From contig BPJO01000003.1 in NCBI GenBank assembly GCA_026004655.1, forward strand, positions 1 through 64,000: a stretch of DNA of 64,000 nucleotides, written 5' to 3'. This document shows, piece after piece, positions 35,700 to 44,149 of this stretch (position 1 is the stretch's first letter; every line of letters begins with the position of its first letter). The notes under the pieces were generated by a model that was given only the letters and a program-made list of their open reading frames with translations, was not told the DNA's origin and did not search any database. Source of the stretch: Phycisphaerae bacterium. Its GTDB lineage: Bacteria > Planctomycetota > Phycisphaerae > Tepidisphaerales > Tepidisphaeraceae. Position numbers and translations under genes: made by a program.

Positions 35700-36446
35700 T
35701 TAACGAGCCACTTCCGGGTTAAATCGATTTTCGTCAGGACTGGTATAGACGTCCGAAACCGCCAGGGACTCGACATGCCCATCAAGAAAGGCGTAATTCA
35801 GGACGCCTGACCACTGTCTGCGAGTTCCGCCATGTCTGCCCACGGGCATCTGAGCGTTGATGCGGTTTAAGGTCAGATGAGGGACCGCAGAAGAATAAAA
35901 CAATTGAACATGAATGTGATCCGCAACGGCATAGGACCCGGATTCAGCCAGTTCGACGAACTGAATCACACGAGAAGCGTGTCTGACCTGTGTGATTCGG
36001 CGGACTGGCTCGGCCAAAGGGGAGTGCGTCGGTGAAACATAATTGTTGATGGCGTAGCTGGTCGTTCGTAGGACGGGATTTCCCGTTGTGGCATCCGGTT
36101 GGTAGAAGAATCGGCTTTGATCTTCCGGACAAACCCGAATCAGGGATTTTCCCGCGTAAGGTTCTAACAAACCGATCCAAGACCCCTGGATGTTGTGGCT
36201 ACCGTCATCGGCGACTACCAGAAGGTTCTTGTTTTCAGCAGCATACATCACCTGAGCCATCGCCAGACCACGCAGGTTGGACAAACAATGGGTTTTCCGA
36301 CCCGCTTGCCTGGTTTTGAACAAAGCCGGGATTAGAATTCCGATCAGCAAACCAATAATGCCGATCGAGATCAGCAGCTCAACGAGCGTAAACGCCCCGA
36401 TGCGCGCATTCCTTCTCATGCGAATGGCCCTCCCAAAGAGTTTCAT
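35700..36446 (-). CDS. Type II secretion-type prepilin-like protein (N-methylation motif)
   Basis: 248 residues. After a short basic leader comes GAFTLVELLISIGIIGLLIG, the type IV prepilin/pseudopilin N-methylation site (G cut before F, Glu at +5) with its hydrophobic helix. The remainder matches the large planctomycete prepilin-like class: LSNLRGLAMAQVMYAAENK and a terminal FLDGHVESL. These proteins are abundant in planctomycetes and their role is unknown. The start may be 36446 or the ATG at 36419. It sits between the DUF2946-like gene (15 bp) and the PEP-CTERM genes (22 bp), which is strong evidence for an operon. Confidence 0.85.
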   Translation of the reverse strand: MKLFGRAIRMRRNARIGAFTLVELLISIGIIGLLIGILIPALFKTRQAGRKTHCLSNLRGLAMAQVMYAAENKNLLVVADDGSHNIQGSWIGLLEPYAGKSLIRVCPEDQSRFFYQPDATTGNPVLRTTSYAINNYVSPTHSPLAEPVRRITQVRHASRVIQFVELAESGSYAVADHIHVQLFYSSAVPHLTLNRINAQMPVGRHGGTRRQWSGVLNYAFLDGHVESLAVSDVYTSPDENRFNPEVAR

Positions 36447-36461
36447 ACCTGTTGCGTCAGA

Positions 36462-36842
36462 TCACATGAAAACCGCAACGGGTGGGGGACCGCAGGCGTA
36501 ATAGGTGAGGATATGTTCCTGCTCGGCATGGATCGGTGAAACCAGCAGGGGTAGGATCTTCAAAAGCCCCAGATCAGGGGTATAAAAATCCACAAACGGA
36601 GGTGGGGTCAGTCCCAGGGCATAATAACAGACAGCACAGTTTTTTTTCTGTTCCGGGGTGGGCTGATCATCGGACGAACTTGTTCCGTGCTTCTGAACGA
36701 CACAGCACCCCCCGCGCGGATCCGCCGACGCCGTCCATGAAATCAGACCGCGTGTGTGTCCCGGAAGTACCAAAAGGAACCACATGGTCTGAAAAGCCAA
36801 TAGACCGAAGCTGAAAAAACGAACTTCCACGTGCGCAATCAC
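36462..36842 (-). CDS. DUF2946-like Cys-containing exported protein
   Basis: 126 residues with a hydrophobic N-terminus (FFSFGLLAFQTMWFLLVLPG), then a Cys pair GGCCVV, CAVCYYALGLTPPPF, and a C-terminal YACGPPPVA. The Cys-x2-Cys plus closing xRGPP/ACGPP pattern is like DUF2946 proteins, which are often neighbours of copper or TonB genes. The start is GTG at 36842, and a later Met is possible. It heads the five-gene minus-strand group DUF2946-like, prepilin, PEP-CTERM, PEP-CTERM, SCO1-like, and lies 63 bp after the large lipoprotein gene. The family match is by motif only. Confidence 0.5.
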   Translation of the reverse strand: MIAHVEVRFFSFGLLAFQTMWFLLVLPGHTRGLISWTASADPRGGCCVVQKHGTSSSDDQPTPEQKKNCAVCYYALGLTPPPFVDFYTPDLGLLKILPLLVSPIHAEQEHILTYYACGPPPVAVFM

Positions 36843-36905
36843 CTTATCGATACTAACCGGGTTGTAAATCCATTTTTCGGGTCTGTGGTGAGTTGTCGCA
36901 CGGTT

Positions 36906-39900
36906 TCATCGGAAATCAATCGGGGTATCGGATCGTTCCAGTTCTTTCAGAATCACAACCCCCGTGAACCGATCATCTCTTCCGATGTCGATCGGGCCTG
37001 CCCAACTAGCACTTTCGCCGGTGGTCCGTTTGTGCTGAATAAAGTTCAATTTCAAGAAAACCGGTCGGTTGGGCTGACCTTTGGCGTGAAACTCGGCGTT
37101 TTTTTCCTCGACAATGAGGCTCGACCATGGGATAGCCAGTTCGCCACGCCAAATCGTGTTTTCCAGGGTCGATGCGTACCGGATTGGGGGGTTGAAATTT
37201 TGCCATGGATTGACGTGAAACCGTGGATCGAGTCGTTGTTCCACCCAGACATTTCCTCCCGGTTTAACAGCCACATGCAGCAAAGGACCGGTCGTTCCGT
37301 CTTCATACACCGACTGCACAATTAACTGACAAACGTCCTCTCCCCAGGCCCGACCAGATTGATAATCAATGAAATTACGCGCAGCCAACACTTTTTTGGT
37401 GTTTCCAAGTCCTTCCACGCGAAATGCCAGGTAAAAATCCGAGTCGCTCCAAGCAGTGTAAATCTGGGCAGGCGTGTCTGCGTATTCAAGACGATGCTGC
37501 TGGACCGATGGGCGAGACAGCATCTTGACCAAAGGCGCGTTCTGGATCGCATCTTCCGCAAGCCAATCGTCGAGGGAACCGTTGATCCGAAGAGGCGTCA
37601 TTCGTCGGAGAGATCTCGAAACCGGGGCAATAAACTCGAACGGGGTCAACTGACCACTGAAACCGCTTCGGAACCGAATCTCCACCGGGGTGTGTTCATT
37701 CGAACGCACCCGTATCGGATCGATTCGGGAGTTCATCTGCTGACGTTGGACCTGATAGACATTCAGTTTCGGAATGGTCGTCGGCTGAGGAAGATAGATC
37801 CATCCCGGGGGGGCTTTGGCAAAACCAAGTTCGTTTTCGTTGAGGTTGGTGTCAGAAGCGTTGTAGATGTCTATTCCGAGTTTGAGATTGACCCAGGGAC
37901 CTGTGAAACCGGGTTCGGGCAGACCTACGCTCCAATCGGTTTGACGGGGAAGGATGACCGGTTTTTCAAGGGGTTCGATCCATCGAAGGGTATCCAGATT
38001 CAACGAAGCAAGCATGTTCGGGTCTTCGGTAAGATCCGGACCACGAATCATGATGATGCGACGAAGCAGGTCCGATGCTTCTTTCCAGGCTATCGGGTCG
38101 GCTGTTCCGGTGAGAAGGGAATAGATCGTTTCCGGGGTCTGGCCGGGTTGGATTTCGACAGGTTTGGTCAAAACCCGGGCCATGGGAAGGATGTTCAAAA
38201 GGCTACCCCTTTCCCGGGCCAGGTAAAGGTATTCATAATCCTGTTGAGCCTGTCGAAGCCATTTGAGTTGGACGGTCGGAATGATCTGATCCACACCGAA
38301 CCATTCTCCGGGATAAAACCAGATGTTTTCGGAAGGGTTGCTGGGTTCACTGAGATTGGGTTGGGAAGGAAGACAGGACCCCCATTCGATGACCTTTGCC
38401 CCGCGCAAGGCTGCCATCCATGCCCACACCCTGATGTCCGATAAGCTCCCCGTCCCGGAATAAGGCATCAGCCCCCCGAAATCGGTCCGAAGCCATGTCT
38501 GTGGTCGGTCAAGATTCTCCGGCCATTTTCGGATCGGGCTGGAACTGATCAGACCCGGAGACAAACAATTCAGACGTCCGGTCAAAACAGGACTGATCAA
38601 AAGAGGGTTACGTTGGTCGGCCAGTTGAACTTCGTCCAGTTCCAGAGGCAATTGAACACGCAACCGGGGATGGGCTTGCAGCACCCGCTGGGCTTCGGCA
38701 GACAGGGTCAGACGCTGATCGACACTGGCTCGACCTTTGAGCTGCTCTCCCAGGATGACCGGCGCCCGACTCAACCAATCCAACTGATCAAAATGGGCGG
38801 CGGCTGACGCGTAATATTCCAATCTTGGTTGAAGGGCAAAATTGTCCAGAAAATCGATCTTGGGCAAAGGCCAGTAACCCAACGGGACCTGGTCTTCAAA
38901 CGCCGACCCGTTCATCCAAGGGGAAATTAAACCGTCAAAGTCGTCCCAGTCGATCCGTGGGGGCTGAAGCACAGGCCATTTCACCGTCGGTTGTAATCGG
39001 GGAACATAAACTTGAACACGGTGCGCCTGTGCCAGGGTCTGCATTTGGTCCAATGTCTGAACGGCTTGAGAATGATTTTTGTCTTTTCGAGACAACAGGT
39101 TAGGTTGGATGACCTCAAATCGTTCGGGCCAAAGACGGGTCAAAAGATCCCAGTCAGCGCGGCCGACCATCACCAGGTGACGATCGTCCGGGAGGACAAA
39201 ATCAGACACATCGACCGTCATTGATAAATTGGCTCGAGCAACGGTTTGTTGTGTCGGTGGGTTGACCGAGGGTTTTTGCTCTATCAGAGAAAAGTTTCCA
39301 GAATAGTCTCCCGCAGGGGCATCAGGTGGAATCCACACATCCACCCAGAGAAAAATTGGTTCATCAGGGTTTCGGGTTTGAGTCAGATCGACTTTTCCGT
39401 CGCGGATCGTCAAGGGCAAAAGGGCGCGTGGTAGGGATTCGACCGCTGCCGGAAGACCGGTGTGTCGAACAAAGCCGGCTTGATTGACGTCTACGGGAAC
39501 GGACAAAATCTGATAAACCTGAAACTTCGTCTGATCAAGAGACGTCTGGTTGTAAGTCAGTATCGGCAACGCCAGGTCAAACCGTCCGGCAATTCGGTTA
39601 ATCCGAAGAAGTACGGACGACCACTCGTTTTTGGCTGAACCCAACCGAACGGGACCCTCCACAGCTTCGATCTTGAGTTCATTGATCGAAGCCCGCGACA
39701 ACAGATCCGATTGGGTGACAGCCGCGTCGGGGTTGGTTTCGGTTACCAGTGACAACGTATTGTCAGTGCCGGAAGGTTTGACAGATCCGACCGGAGGGGC
39801 AGATGAAACCGGAGCACCACAACCTGTGATCATCAGGGCAGAAAAAATGATTAAGCCCCATATTAATCCTCGTTTTGTGGGTGGCGTCTTATGGACACCC

Positions 39901-39995
39901 CGGTCGACCTTCCGGATTACGATTGCCTGAATATCGTGCAAAATGAATCGGAATGCTTGTTTGATGAACACTCCGGACGTGTACCGTAACATCAT
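36906..39995 (-). CDS. Large lipoprotein with DUF4091-like glycosidase-type domain and C-terminal carbohydrate-binding-like domain
   Basis: About 1029 residues from the ATG at 39995. The lipobox in SALMITGCGAPVSS lies unusually far from that Met, so the true start may be an unmarked later codon. The N-terminal part has a beta-sandwich. The middle has GLISPWMNGSAFEDQVPLGY, LRTDFGGLMPYSG and AWMAALRGAKVIEWGS, then WFGVDQIIPTVQLKWLRQAQ followed by QDYEYL. This order is typical of DUF4091 glycoside-hydrolase-like proteins. The C-terminal 230 residues (RINGSLDDWLAEDA, FYLAFRVEG, WRGELAIPWSSL) match family-9-type carbohydrate-binding modules. It is probably an outer-leaflet or periplasmic lipoprotein acting on polysaccharide (inference). 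Confidence 0.7.
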   Translation of the reverse strand: MMLRYTSGVFIKQAFRFILHDIQAIVIRKVDRGVHKTPPTKRGLIWGLIIFSALMITGCGAPVSSAPPVGSVKPSGTDNTLSLVTETNPDAAVTQSDLLSRASINELKIEAVEGPVRLGSAKNEWSSVLLRINRIAGRFDLALPILTYNQTSLDQTKFQVYQILSVPVDVNQAGFVRHTGLPAAVESLPRALLPLTIRDGKVDLTQTRNPDEPIFLWVDVWIPPDAPAGDYSGNFSLIEQKPSVNPPTQQTVARANLSMTVDVSDFVLPDDRHLVMVGRADWDLLTRLWPERFEVIQPNLLSRKDKNHSQAVQTLDQMQTLAQAHRVQVYVPRLQPTVKWPVLQPPRIDWDDFDGLISPWMNGSAFEDQVPLGYWPLPKIDFLDNFALQPRLEYYASAAAHFDQLDWLSRAPVILGEQLKGRASVDQRLTLSAEAQRVLQAHPRLRVQLPLELDEVQLADQRNPLLISPVLTGRLNCLSPGLISSSPIRKWPENLDRPQTWLRTDFGGLMPYSGTGSLSDIRVWAWMAALRGAKVIEWGSCLPSQPNLSEPSNPSENIWFYPGEWFGVDQIIPTVQLKWLRQAQQDYEYLYLARERGSLLNILPMARVLTKPVEIQPGQTPETIYSLLTGTADPIAWKEASDLLRRIIMIRGPDLTEDPNMLASLNLDTLRWIEPLEKPVILPRQTDWSVGLPEPGFTGPWVNLKLGIDIYNASDTNLNENELGFAKAPPGWIYLPQPTTIPKLNVYQVQRQQMNSRIDPIRVRSNEHTPVEIRFRSGFSGQLTPFEFIAPVSRSLRRMTPLRINGSLDDWLAEDAIQNAPLVKMLSRPSVQQHRLEYADTPAQIYTAWSDSDFYLAFRVEGLGNTKKVLAARNFIDYQSGRAWGEDVCQLIVQSVYEDGTTGPLLHVAVKPGGNVWVEQRLDPRFHVNPWQNFNPPIRYASTLENTIWRGELAIPWSSLIVEEKNAEFHAKGQPNRPVFLKLNFIQHKRTTGESASWAGPIDIGRDDRFTGVVILKELERSDTPIDFR

Positions 39996-40194
39996 TTGCC
40001 AGCTCCAACACCGAAAAAACGAGTTTGACACATTCTCATGCTGAAAATCACGGTTCGGCACGACATTTGTAGCTGATGCATGATCGTAACGATCTGATCC
40101 GAATTGGAAACAATTGAACAGGAAATTGGTGGTGTTGATGATCCTCGTTTCCTCCTCCGCCAGGCTGCACGGCATCCCTCCTCCGCCGTGCAGC
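39996..40194. other. Spacer upstream of the DUF4091 lipoprotein gene
   Basis: About 200 bp between lpxK and the lipoprotein gene. It contains the hairpin at 40162-40196 and no convincing frame. The lipoprotein promoter should lie here, but I could not pick a clear box. Confidence 0.35.
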
Positions 40195-40196
40195 CT
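40162..40196. terminator. 12-bp stem hairpin at the lpxK stop
   Basis: AGGCTGCACGGC (40162-40173) pairs perfectly with GCCGTGCAGCCT (40185-40196) around an 11-base loop. It overlaps the lpxK stop codon. A T5 tract follows only on the plus strand, while lpxK reads on the minus strand. A terminator or a processing or attenuation structure are both possible. Confidence 0.5.
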
Positions 40197-41232
40197 ATTT
40201 TTGACTCACCCTGAGACGGATCATTTCAAACAAGCGGTCTTCGTCCCCGTCGCTGAAATCAATTCGCAAACCGATCCGATAGATGGGCAATTGTTCTACT
40301 CCTCCTAAACGTCGTAGTTTCACCCAATCTTTTTCGGTGGTTAGTATCGAGTCCACACCGTTGAATTGATTCATCCGGTCGATATCCGAAGGACTGTACG
40401 CATAATGATCCCCCGGCATCCAGGTGGATACGATCTGCAGACCCTGTTGATCTAACATGTGGATCAGGGCTTGGACGTTTCCGATCCCCGCTACCACCAG
40501 GCACCGCCCCAAACGGTTTATTGGAACGGGCTGGTCGTCACGATCCTTAAGTCCTGCAAAGACATGGTCGGATACAAAAATCTCGATGTCCCGGGCAAAT
40601 CGTCGGATGTGCTGTTTCAATTCCGTCAGACGATCCGATTGCCGACCAGAACGAGTAATCAGCACCGCATCCGCACGATTCAGGGAAGTGGGGGGTTCAC
40701 GCAGCAACCCTCTCGGAAGAAGGTGTCCATACCCGAACGGATTGGAAGCATCGATCAAGACCAGGTCAAAATCGCGTCGGACCCTGCGATGTTGAAACCC
40801 GTCATCCAGAATCAGCAGATCGGTCTGTGGGACTCGCTCGAGCAACGCCCGAGCCCCGGCCAGACGGTCGGGATCGGCCTGAGATTCGATCCCCTCTTGC
40901 TGGTATAACTGTTGCTCATCGCTGAGTCCGCCGATCGAACGATAACCACGCAATAAAACGCCCGGATTGCCTCCATTTTTCCGCCAGCGTCCTGCCAACC
41001 ACTGCACCACTGGGGTTTTGCCCGTTCCTCCGGTTGTCAGATTTCCGACGCTGACCGTCGGCACTCCGGGATGATGAATAGAACAAAGACCGAAATCAAA
41101 AAGCGAATTACGGGTTTGGATCACTCCTCTGTACGCCGGTTCAATCACGCGTAATCCGAGACGAATCAGTCTCGGTAGGGTCCCTTGTGATCGGCCTGAA
41201 ATAACCGACAAGTAACCTGTCTCTATCGACAT
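40195..41232 (-). CDS. lpxK: Tetraacyldisaccharide 4'-kinase
   Basis: LpxK phosphorylates the lipid A disaccharide at the inner membrane, so its presence indicates lipopolysaccharide. The 345-residue product has VGNLTTGGTGKTPVVQWLAG (Walker A), the segment LLRGYRS, a LILDDGFQHRRVRRDFD motif diagnostic of LpxK, and TTEKDWVKL near the C-terminus. The first 40 residues contain a hydrophobic/basic stretch rather than a clear helix. Frame and length are normal. It may be co-transcribed with the large lipoprotein gene, with 199 bp between them. Confidence 0.93.
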   Translation of the reverse strand: MSIETGYLSVISGRSQGTLPRLIRLGLRVIEPAYRGVIQTRNSLFDFGLCSIHHPGVPTVSVGNLTTGGTGKTPVVQWLAGRWRKNGGNPGVLLRGYRSIGGLSDEQQLYQQEGIESQADPDRLAGARALLERVPQTDLLILDDGFQHRRVRRDFDLVLIDASNPFGYGHLLPRGLLREPPTSLNRADAVLITRSGRQSDRLTELKQHIRRFARDIEIFVSDHVFAGLKDRDDQPVPINRLGRCLVVAGIGNVQALIHMLDQQGLQIVSTWMPGDHYAYSPSDIDRMNQFNGVDSILTTEKDWVKLRRLGGVEQLPIYRIGLRIDFSDGDEDRLFEMIRLRVSQK

Positions 41233-41319
41233 CGTTGAATCATGGTTGAAGCAATCGACCGTTGTGTCAATGCGTTAAGGACGTAATCGTCGTAGGACGC
41301 CTCCGATCCGGGTGATATT

Positions 41320-41348
41320 TTGACAGCTACCGGGGCATGTGATACAGT
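41320..41348 (+). promoter_or_regulatory. Promoter of tRNA-Cys
   Basis: TTGACA (41320-41325), a 17-base spacer and TACAGT (41343-41348). This is the best consensus sigma-70-type promoter seen in the window and would start transcription about 7 bases before the mature tRNA. Confidence 0.8.
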
Positions 41349-41361
41349 TCTGCGTCTGTTC

Positions 41362-41435
41362 GGCCGGATACCCAAGTGGTTTAAGGGGAGGGATTGCAAA
41401 TCCCTTATTCGTGGGTTCGAATCCCACTCCGGCCT
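41362..41435 (+). tRNA. tRNA-Cys (anticodon GCA)
   Basis: A 74-base cloverleaf. Acceptor GGCCGGA pairs with TCCGGCC. The D stem is CCC/GGG. Anticodon stem AGGGA/TCCCT encloses the loop TTGCAAA with anticodon GCA. The T arm is GTGGG-TTCGAAT-CCCAC. The discriminator base is T, a hallmark of tRNA-Cys. CCA is not encoded (the next bases are TGA), so it must be added after transcription. A strong promoter precedes it, and the TPR-alphaCTD gene lies 66 bp downstream, so the two may share a transcript. Confidence 0.95.
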
Positions 41436-41449
41436 TGATTATTTAGGCT

Positions 41450-41466
41450 CCACGGGTTGCCCGTGG
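41450..41466 (+). promoter_or_regulatory. Hairpin just after tRNA-Cys
   Basis: CCACGGG-TTG-CCCGTGG, a perfect 7-bp stem between the tRNA and the TPR-alphaCTD gene. There is no T tract, so it may be a processing signal or a partial terminator. It resembles the small hairpin upstream of rpsA. Confidence 0.4.
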
Positions 41467-41501
41467 GGCTTGTCGTATTGGTCCACGGAGCGTGTAAGCT
41501 T

Positions 41502-42446
41502 ATGAACGAATCCACCGTCGCCAGCATTAATGAACGTGCCGCAGAGGAGTTCTACAAAAAGGCTCAGGAAGCAGAAAAGGAAGGCAATCAGGAACGTGCG
41601 ATCGAGTTCTACGAACGAGCCCTCAATGAAAATCCTGACCATGAGGAAGCCTGTTTCCGTCTGGCGGTTCTTTATGATCGTCGGGCCGAGGACAGCAAAG
41701 CGATCGAATTGTACGAACGGATCTGCACTTCCGAACCCGTCCATTTAAACGCGTTATTGAACTTGGCCGTCCTTTACGAAGACAACAATATGTACGAGGA
41801 CGCGCGTCGATGCCTTGCCGCGATTCTTCGGACCAATCCCAATCATCCTCGAGCCCGGCTTTATATGAAAGATGTCGAGTCGGCCAGATCCATGTACTTT
41901 GATGAGGATGACCGTAATCGGGGCGGACGAGGACTCACGATGGACATCCCCATCAGTGACTTCGAGCTGTCGGTTCGTAGCCGAAATTGTCTGAAGAAAA
42001 TGGACATTAAAACCCTCGGCGACCTCCTGAAAGTAACCGAACAGGAACTGTTGAGCTTTAAAAACTTTGGCGAAACCAGTCTGAATGAAATCAAACAGCT
42101 TCTGGCCAGTAAGGGGTTGCGCCTGGGTCAGGCTGCGGAAGGTGGTGTAGGAAGACTTTCTGCTTCGACTTCGACCTCGACAACCTTAGAACGACGTGGG
42201 CAATCCGAGGTTGTTGGCGAAGTCTCGAGTGAAATCTACGACAAGCCCGTCAGCGAGCTGGAACTGTCCGTCCGATCTCGTAAAGCCTTGCAGCGACTCA
42301 ACATCCAGACGGTGGGTGAGATCGCCTCTAAGACCGAGGACGAATTGCTTGGTTGCAAGAACTTCGGGCACACGTCGTTGAACGAGATCAAGCAGATCCT
42401 GGCGTCGATGGGTCTAAGCCTCCGAAAACTGGAAAACGATCGATAA
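41502..42446 (+). CDS. TPR protein with two RNA polymerase alpha-CTD-like domains
   Basis: 314 residues from [23 protein letters not shown] repeats cover about 10-125 ([33 protein letters not shown]). Two alpha-CTD-like domains lie at about 150-208 and 248-310, each ending with the signature [16 protein letters not shown]. In the first, Arg159 and Asn162 (SVRSRNCLK) match alpha residues that contact UP-element DNA in Escherichia coli (Arg265, Asn268). In the second, Arg258 is kept but the Asn position is Lys. The domains are joined by a Ser/Thr-rich linker. I infer a role in transcription control; the partner is unknown. It follows tRNA-Cys closely. Confidence 0.85.
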   Translation: MNESTVASINERAAEEFYKKAQEAEKEGNQERAIEFYERALNENPDHEEACFRLAVLYDRRAEDSKAIELYERICTSEPVHLNALLNLAVLYEDNNMYEDARRCLAAILRTNPNHPRARLYMKDVESARSMYFDEDDRNRGGRGLTMDIPISDFELSVRSRNCLKKMDIKTLGDLLKVTEQELLSFKNFGETSLNEIKQLLASKGLRLGQAAEGGVGRLSASTSTSTTLERRGQSEVVGEVSSEIYDKPVSELELSVRSRKALQRLNIQTVGEIASKTEDELLGCKNFGHTSLNEIKQILASMGLSLRKLENDR

Positions 42447-42484
42447 ACCATTCAGCTCGACGGTGACAATTCGTCGTAAATCCG

Positions 42485-42508
42485 CGCCTGGCGAGTTTTC
42501 GCCAGGCG
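42485..42508 (+). terminator. 10-bp stem hairpin after the TPR-alphaCTD gene
   Basis: CGCCTGGCGA pairs perfectly with TCGCCAGGCG around GTTT, 39 bp after the stop. The downstream bases are TGTGTTC, a poor T tract. It separates the gene from proS. Confidence 0.55.
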
Positions 42509-42540
42509 TGTGTTCTAGTGAACGATCGACATTGATTCGG

Positions 42541-42546
42541 TATACT
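42541..42546 (+). promoter_or_regulatory. Candidate -10 box (TATACT) for proS
   Basis: TATACT lies 11 bases before the proS ATG at 42558, implying a leader of only a few bases. No clear -35 is seen at the standard distance and no Shine-Dalgarno sequence is present. Confidence 0.35.
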
Positions 42547-42557
42547 CCCGCTTCCTT

Positions 42558-44099
42558 ATGGCCAAGAATATCAAACCCCGTAAAGAAGATTACGCGCAAT
42601 GGTACCTGGACGTTATCAAGGCCGCCCAATTGGCGGATTATTCTCCCGTCCGTGGTTGCATGGTTATTCGTCCGGAAGGTTATGCGATCTGGGAAGCCAT
42701 CCAGCGAGACCTGGACCGACGTTTCAAGGATACGGGTCATGTCAATGCGTATTTTCCTCTTCTGATCCCTCAGTCATTTTTGACCAAAGAAGCTCAGCAC
42801 GTCGAAGGGTTTGCCATGGAATGCGCGATTGTCACTCATTCCAAGCTGGAAAAGGACCCCACGATGCCGGGCAGGCTTCGACCGGCTTCCCCTTTGGAAG
42901 AGCCCCTGATCATCCGTCCCACGTCTGAAACCATGATCGGGCACATGTACGCGGAGTGGGTGCAAAGTTATCGTGACCTGCCGATCCTGATCAATCAGTG
43001 GGCTAACGTGATGCGGTGGGAGATGCGCACACGTTTGTTCCTTCGGACGTCTGAGTTCCTGTGGCAAGAAGGACATACCGCCCATGAAACGGCCCAGGAA
43101 GCTCAGGAAGAAACATTGAGAATGCTCGATGTATACGCCGATTTCGCCCAACAGTTGCTCGCGATTCCGGTGATCAAGGGGATCAAGACCGATTCCGAAA
43201 AGTTTCCCGGTGCGGATACGACCTATTGCATCGAGGCCTTGATGCAGGACGGAAAAGCCCTCCAAGCCGGGACCAGCCATAATCTGGGGCAAAACTTCTC
43301 CAAAGCCTTTGATATCAAGTATTTAGGAAGAGATAACACGCTCCAGTACGCTTACACGACCAGTTGGGGGGTGAGTACTCGTTTGATCGGTGCGATGATC
43401 ATGGCCCATTCGGATGATGACGGACTGGTGCTTCCGCCTCGGGCGGCACCTATCGTTTGTGCCATCATCCCGGTTTATAAAGGGGACCAAGAGCGGTCTG
43501 TGGTCCTTGGTTTTATTGATCAGCTCGTTCAAAAGCTGGTGGGGACGGAAGAGTTTTCTTCAGCTCAGCAAAGAACCACCGGCGAGATCAAACAGTATTT
43601 CTTTAACCCCATCACTCACCAGCGGATCGTCGTCGATACCCGGGACACTCGACCGGGGGACAAACAGTATCACTGGGAACAGCGTGGTATCCCGTTCCGG
43701 ATCGAAGTCGGTCCACGGGACGTCGCTGCCGGAGCCGCGCTTCTCAAACGAAGGATCGATCGCGCCAAGGAAACCGTTCCCCTCGAAACATTCACCCCGG
43801 AGTGGTTCAAAAGCAAACTCGACGAAGTCCATCAACAAATGTTTGAAAAGGCTCTGGCTTTCCAGATTCACAATACACGGGATGCCTCCACTTACGAGCA
43901 AATGAAGCAGATCCTAGAAAAACAAGGTGGATTCGTTCGGTGTTGGTTCCTTCCTGATCCTGATACCGAAGCCCGAATCAAAGCCGAAACCAAGGCCACG
44001 GTCCGGTGCATCCCGTTGAATCAACCCGGCGGCGAAGGAACCTGTGTCTATTCCGGAAAACCCACCCAAACCCAAGTACTCTTTGCTCAAGCCTACTGA
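42558..44099 (+). CDS. proS: Prolyl-tRNA synthetase, archaeal/eukaryal type
   Basis: A class II synthetase charging tRNA-Pro. The 513-residue product is the compact form without the bacterial editing insertion. It shows RPEGYAIWEAIQRDLD, AYFPLLIPQSFL, EEPLIIRPTSETMIG (motif 2 region), WEMRTRLFLRTSEFLWQEGH, and GTSHNLGQNFSKAFDI. It has a C-terminal extension with GGFVRCWFLPD and ends CIPLNQPGGEGTCVYSG, so it retains the zinc-type C-terminal region in reduced form (few Cys). The frame is unbroken. It converges with the cupredoxin gene 50 bp away. Confidence 0.95.
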   Translation: MAKNIKPRKEDYAQWYLDVIKAAQLADYSPVRGCMVIRPEGYAIWEAIQRDLDRRFKDTGHVNAYFPLLIPQSFLTKEAQHVEGFAMECAIVTHSKLEKDPTMPGRLRPASPLEEPLIIRPTSETMIGHMYAEWVQSYRDLPILINQWANVMRWEMRTRLFLRTSEFLWQEGHTAHETAQEAQEETLRMLDVYADFAQQLLAIPVIKGIKTDSEKFPGADTTYCIEALMQDGKALQAGTSHNLGQNFSKAFDIKYLGRDNTLQYAYTTSWGVSTRLIGAMIMAHSDDDGLVLPPRAAPIVCAIIPVYKGDQERSVVLGFIDQLVQKLVGTEEFSSAQQRTTGEIKQYFFNPITHQRIVVDTRDTRPGDKQYHWEQRGIPFRIEVGPRDVAAGAALLKRRIDRAKETVPLETFTPEWFKSKLDEVHQQMFEKALAFQIHNTRDASTYEQMKQILEKQGGFVRCWFLPDPDTEARIKAETKATVRCIPLNQPGGEGTCVYSGKPTQTQVLFAQAY

Positions 44100-44149
44100 C
44101 CACCCACTGGATAAGAAGAATACCTATTTCTCGGTCGGATAAGTAGGAA

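Noticed and set aside
37359..38444. A long open frame opposite the DUF4091 lipoprotein (about 360 codons).
   Set aside because: It lies wholly within the lipoprotein gene and has no domain, signal or ribosome-binding site of its own.
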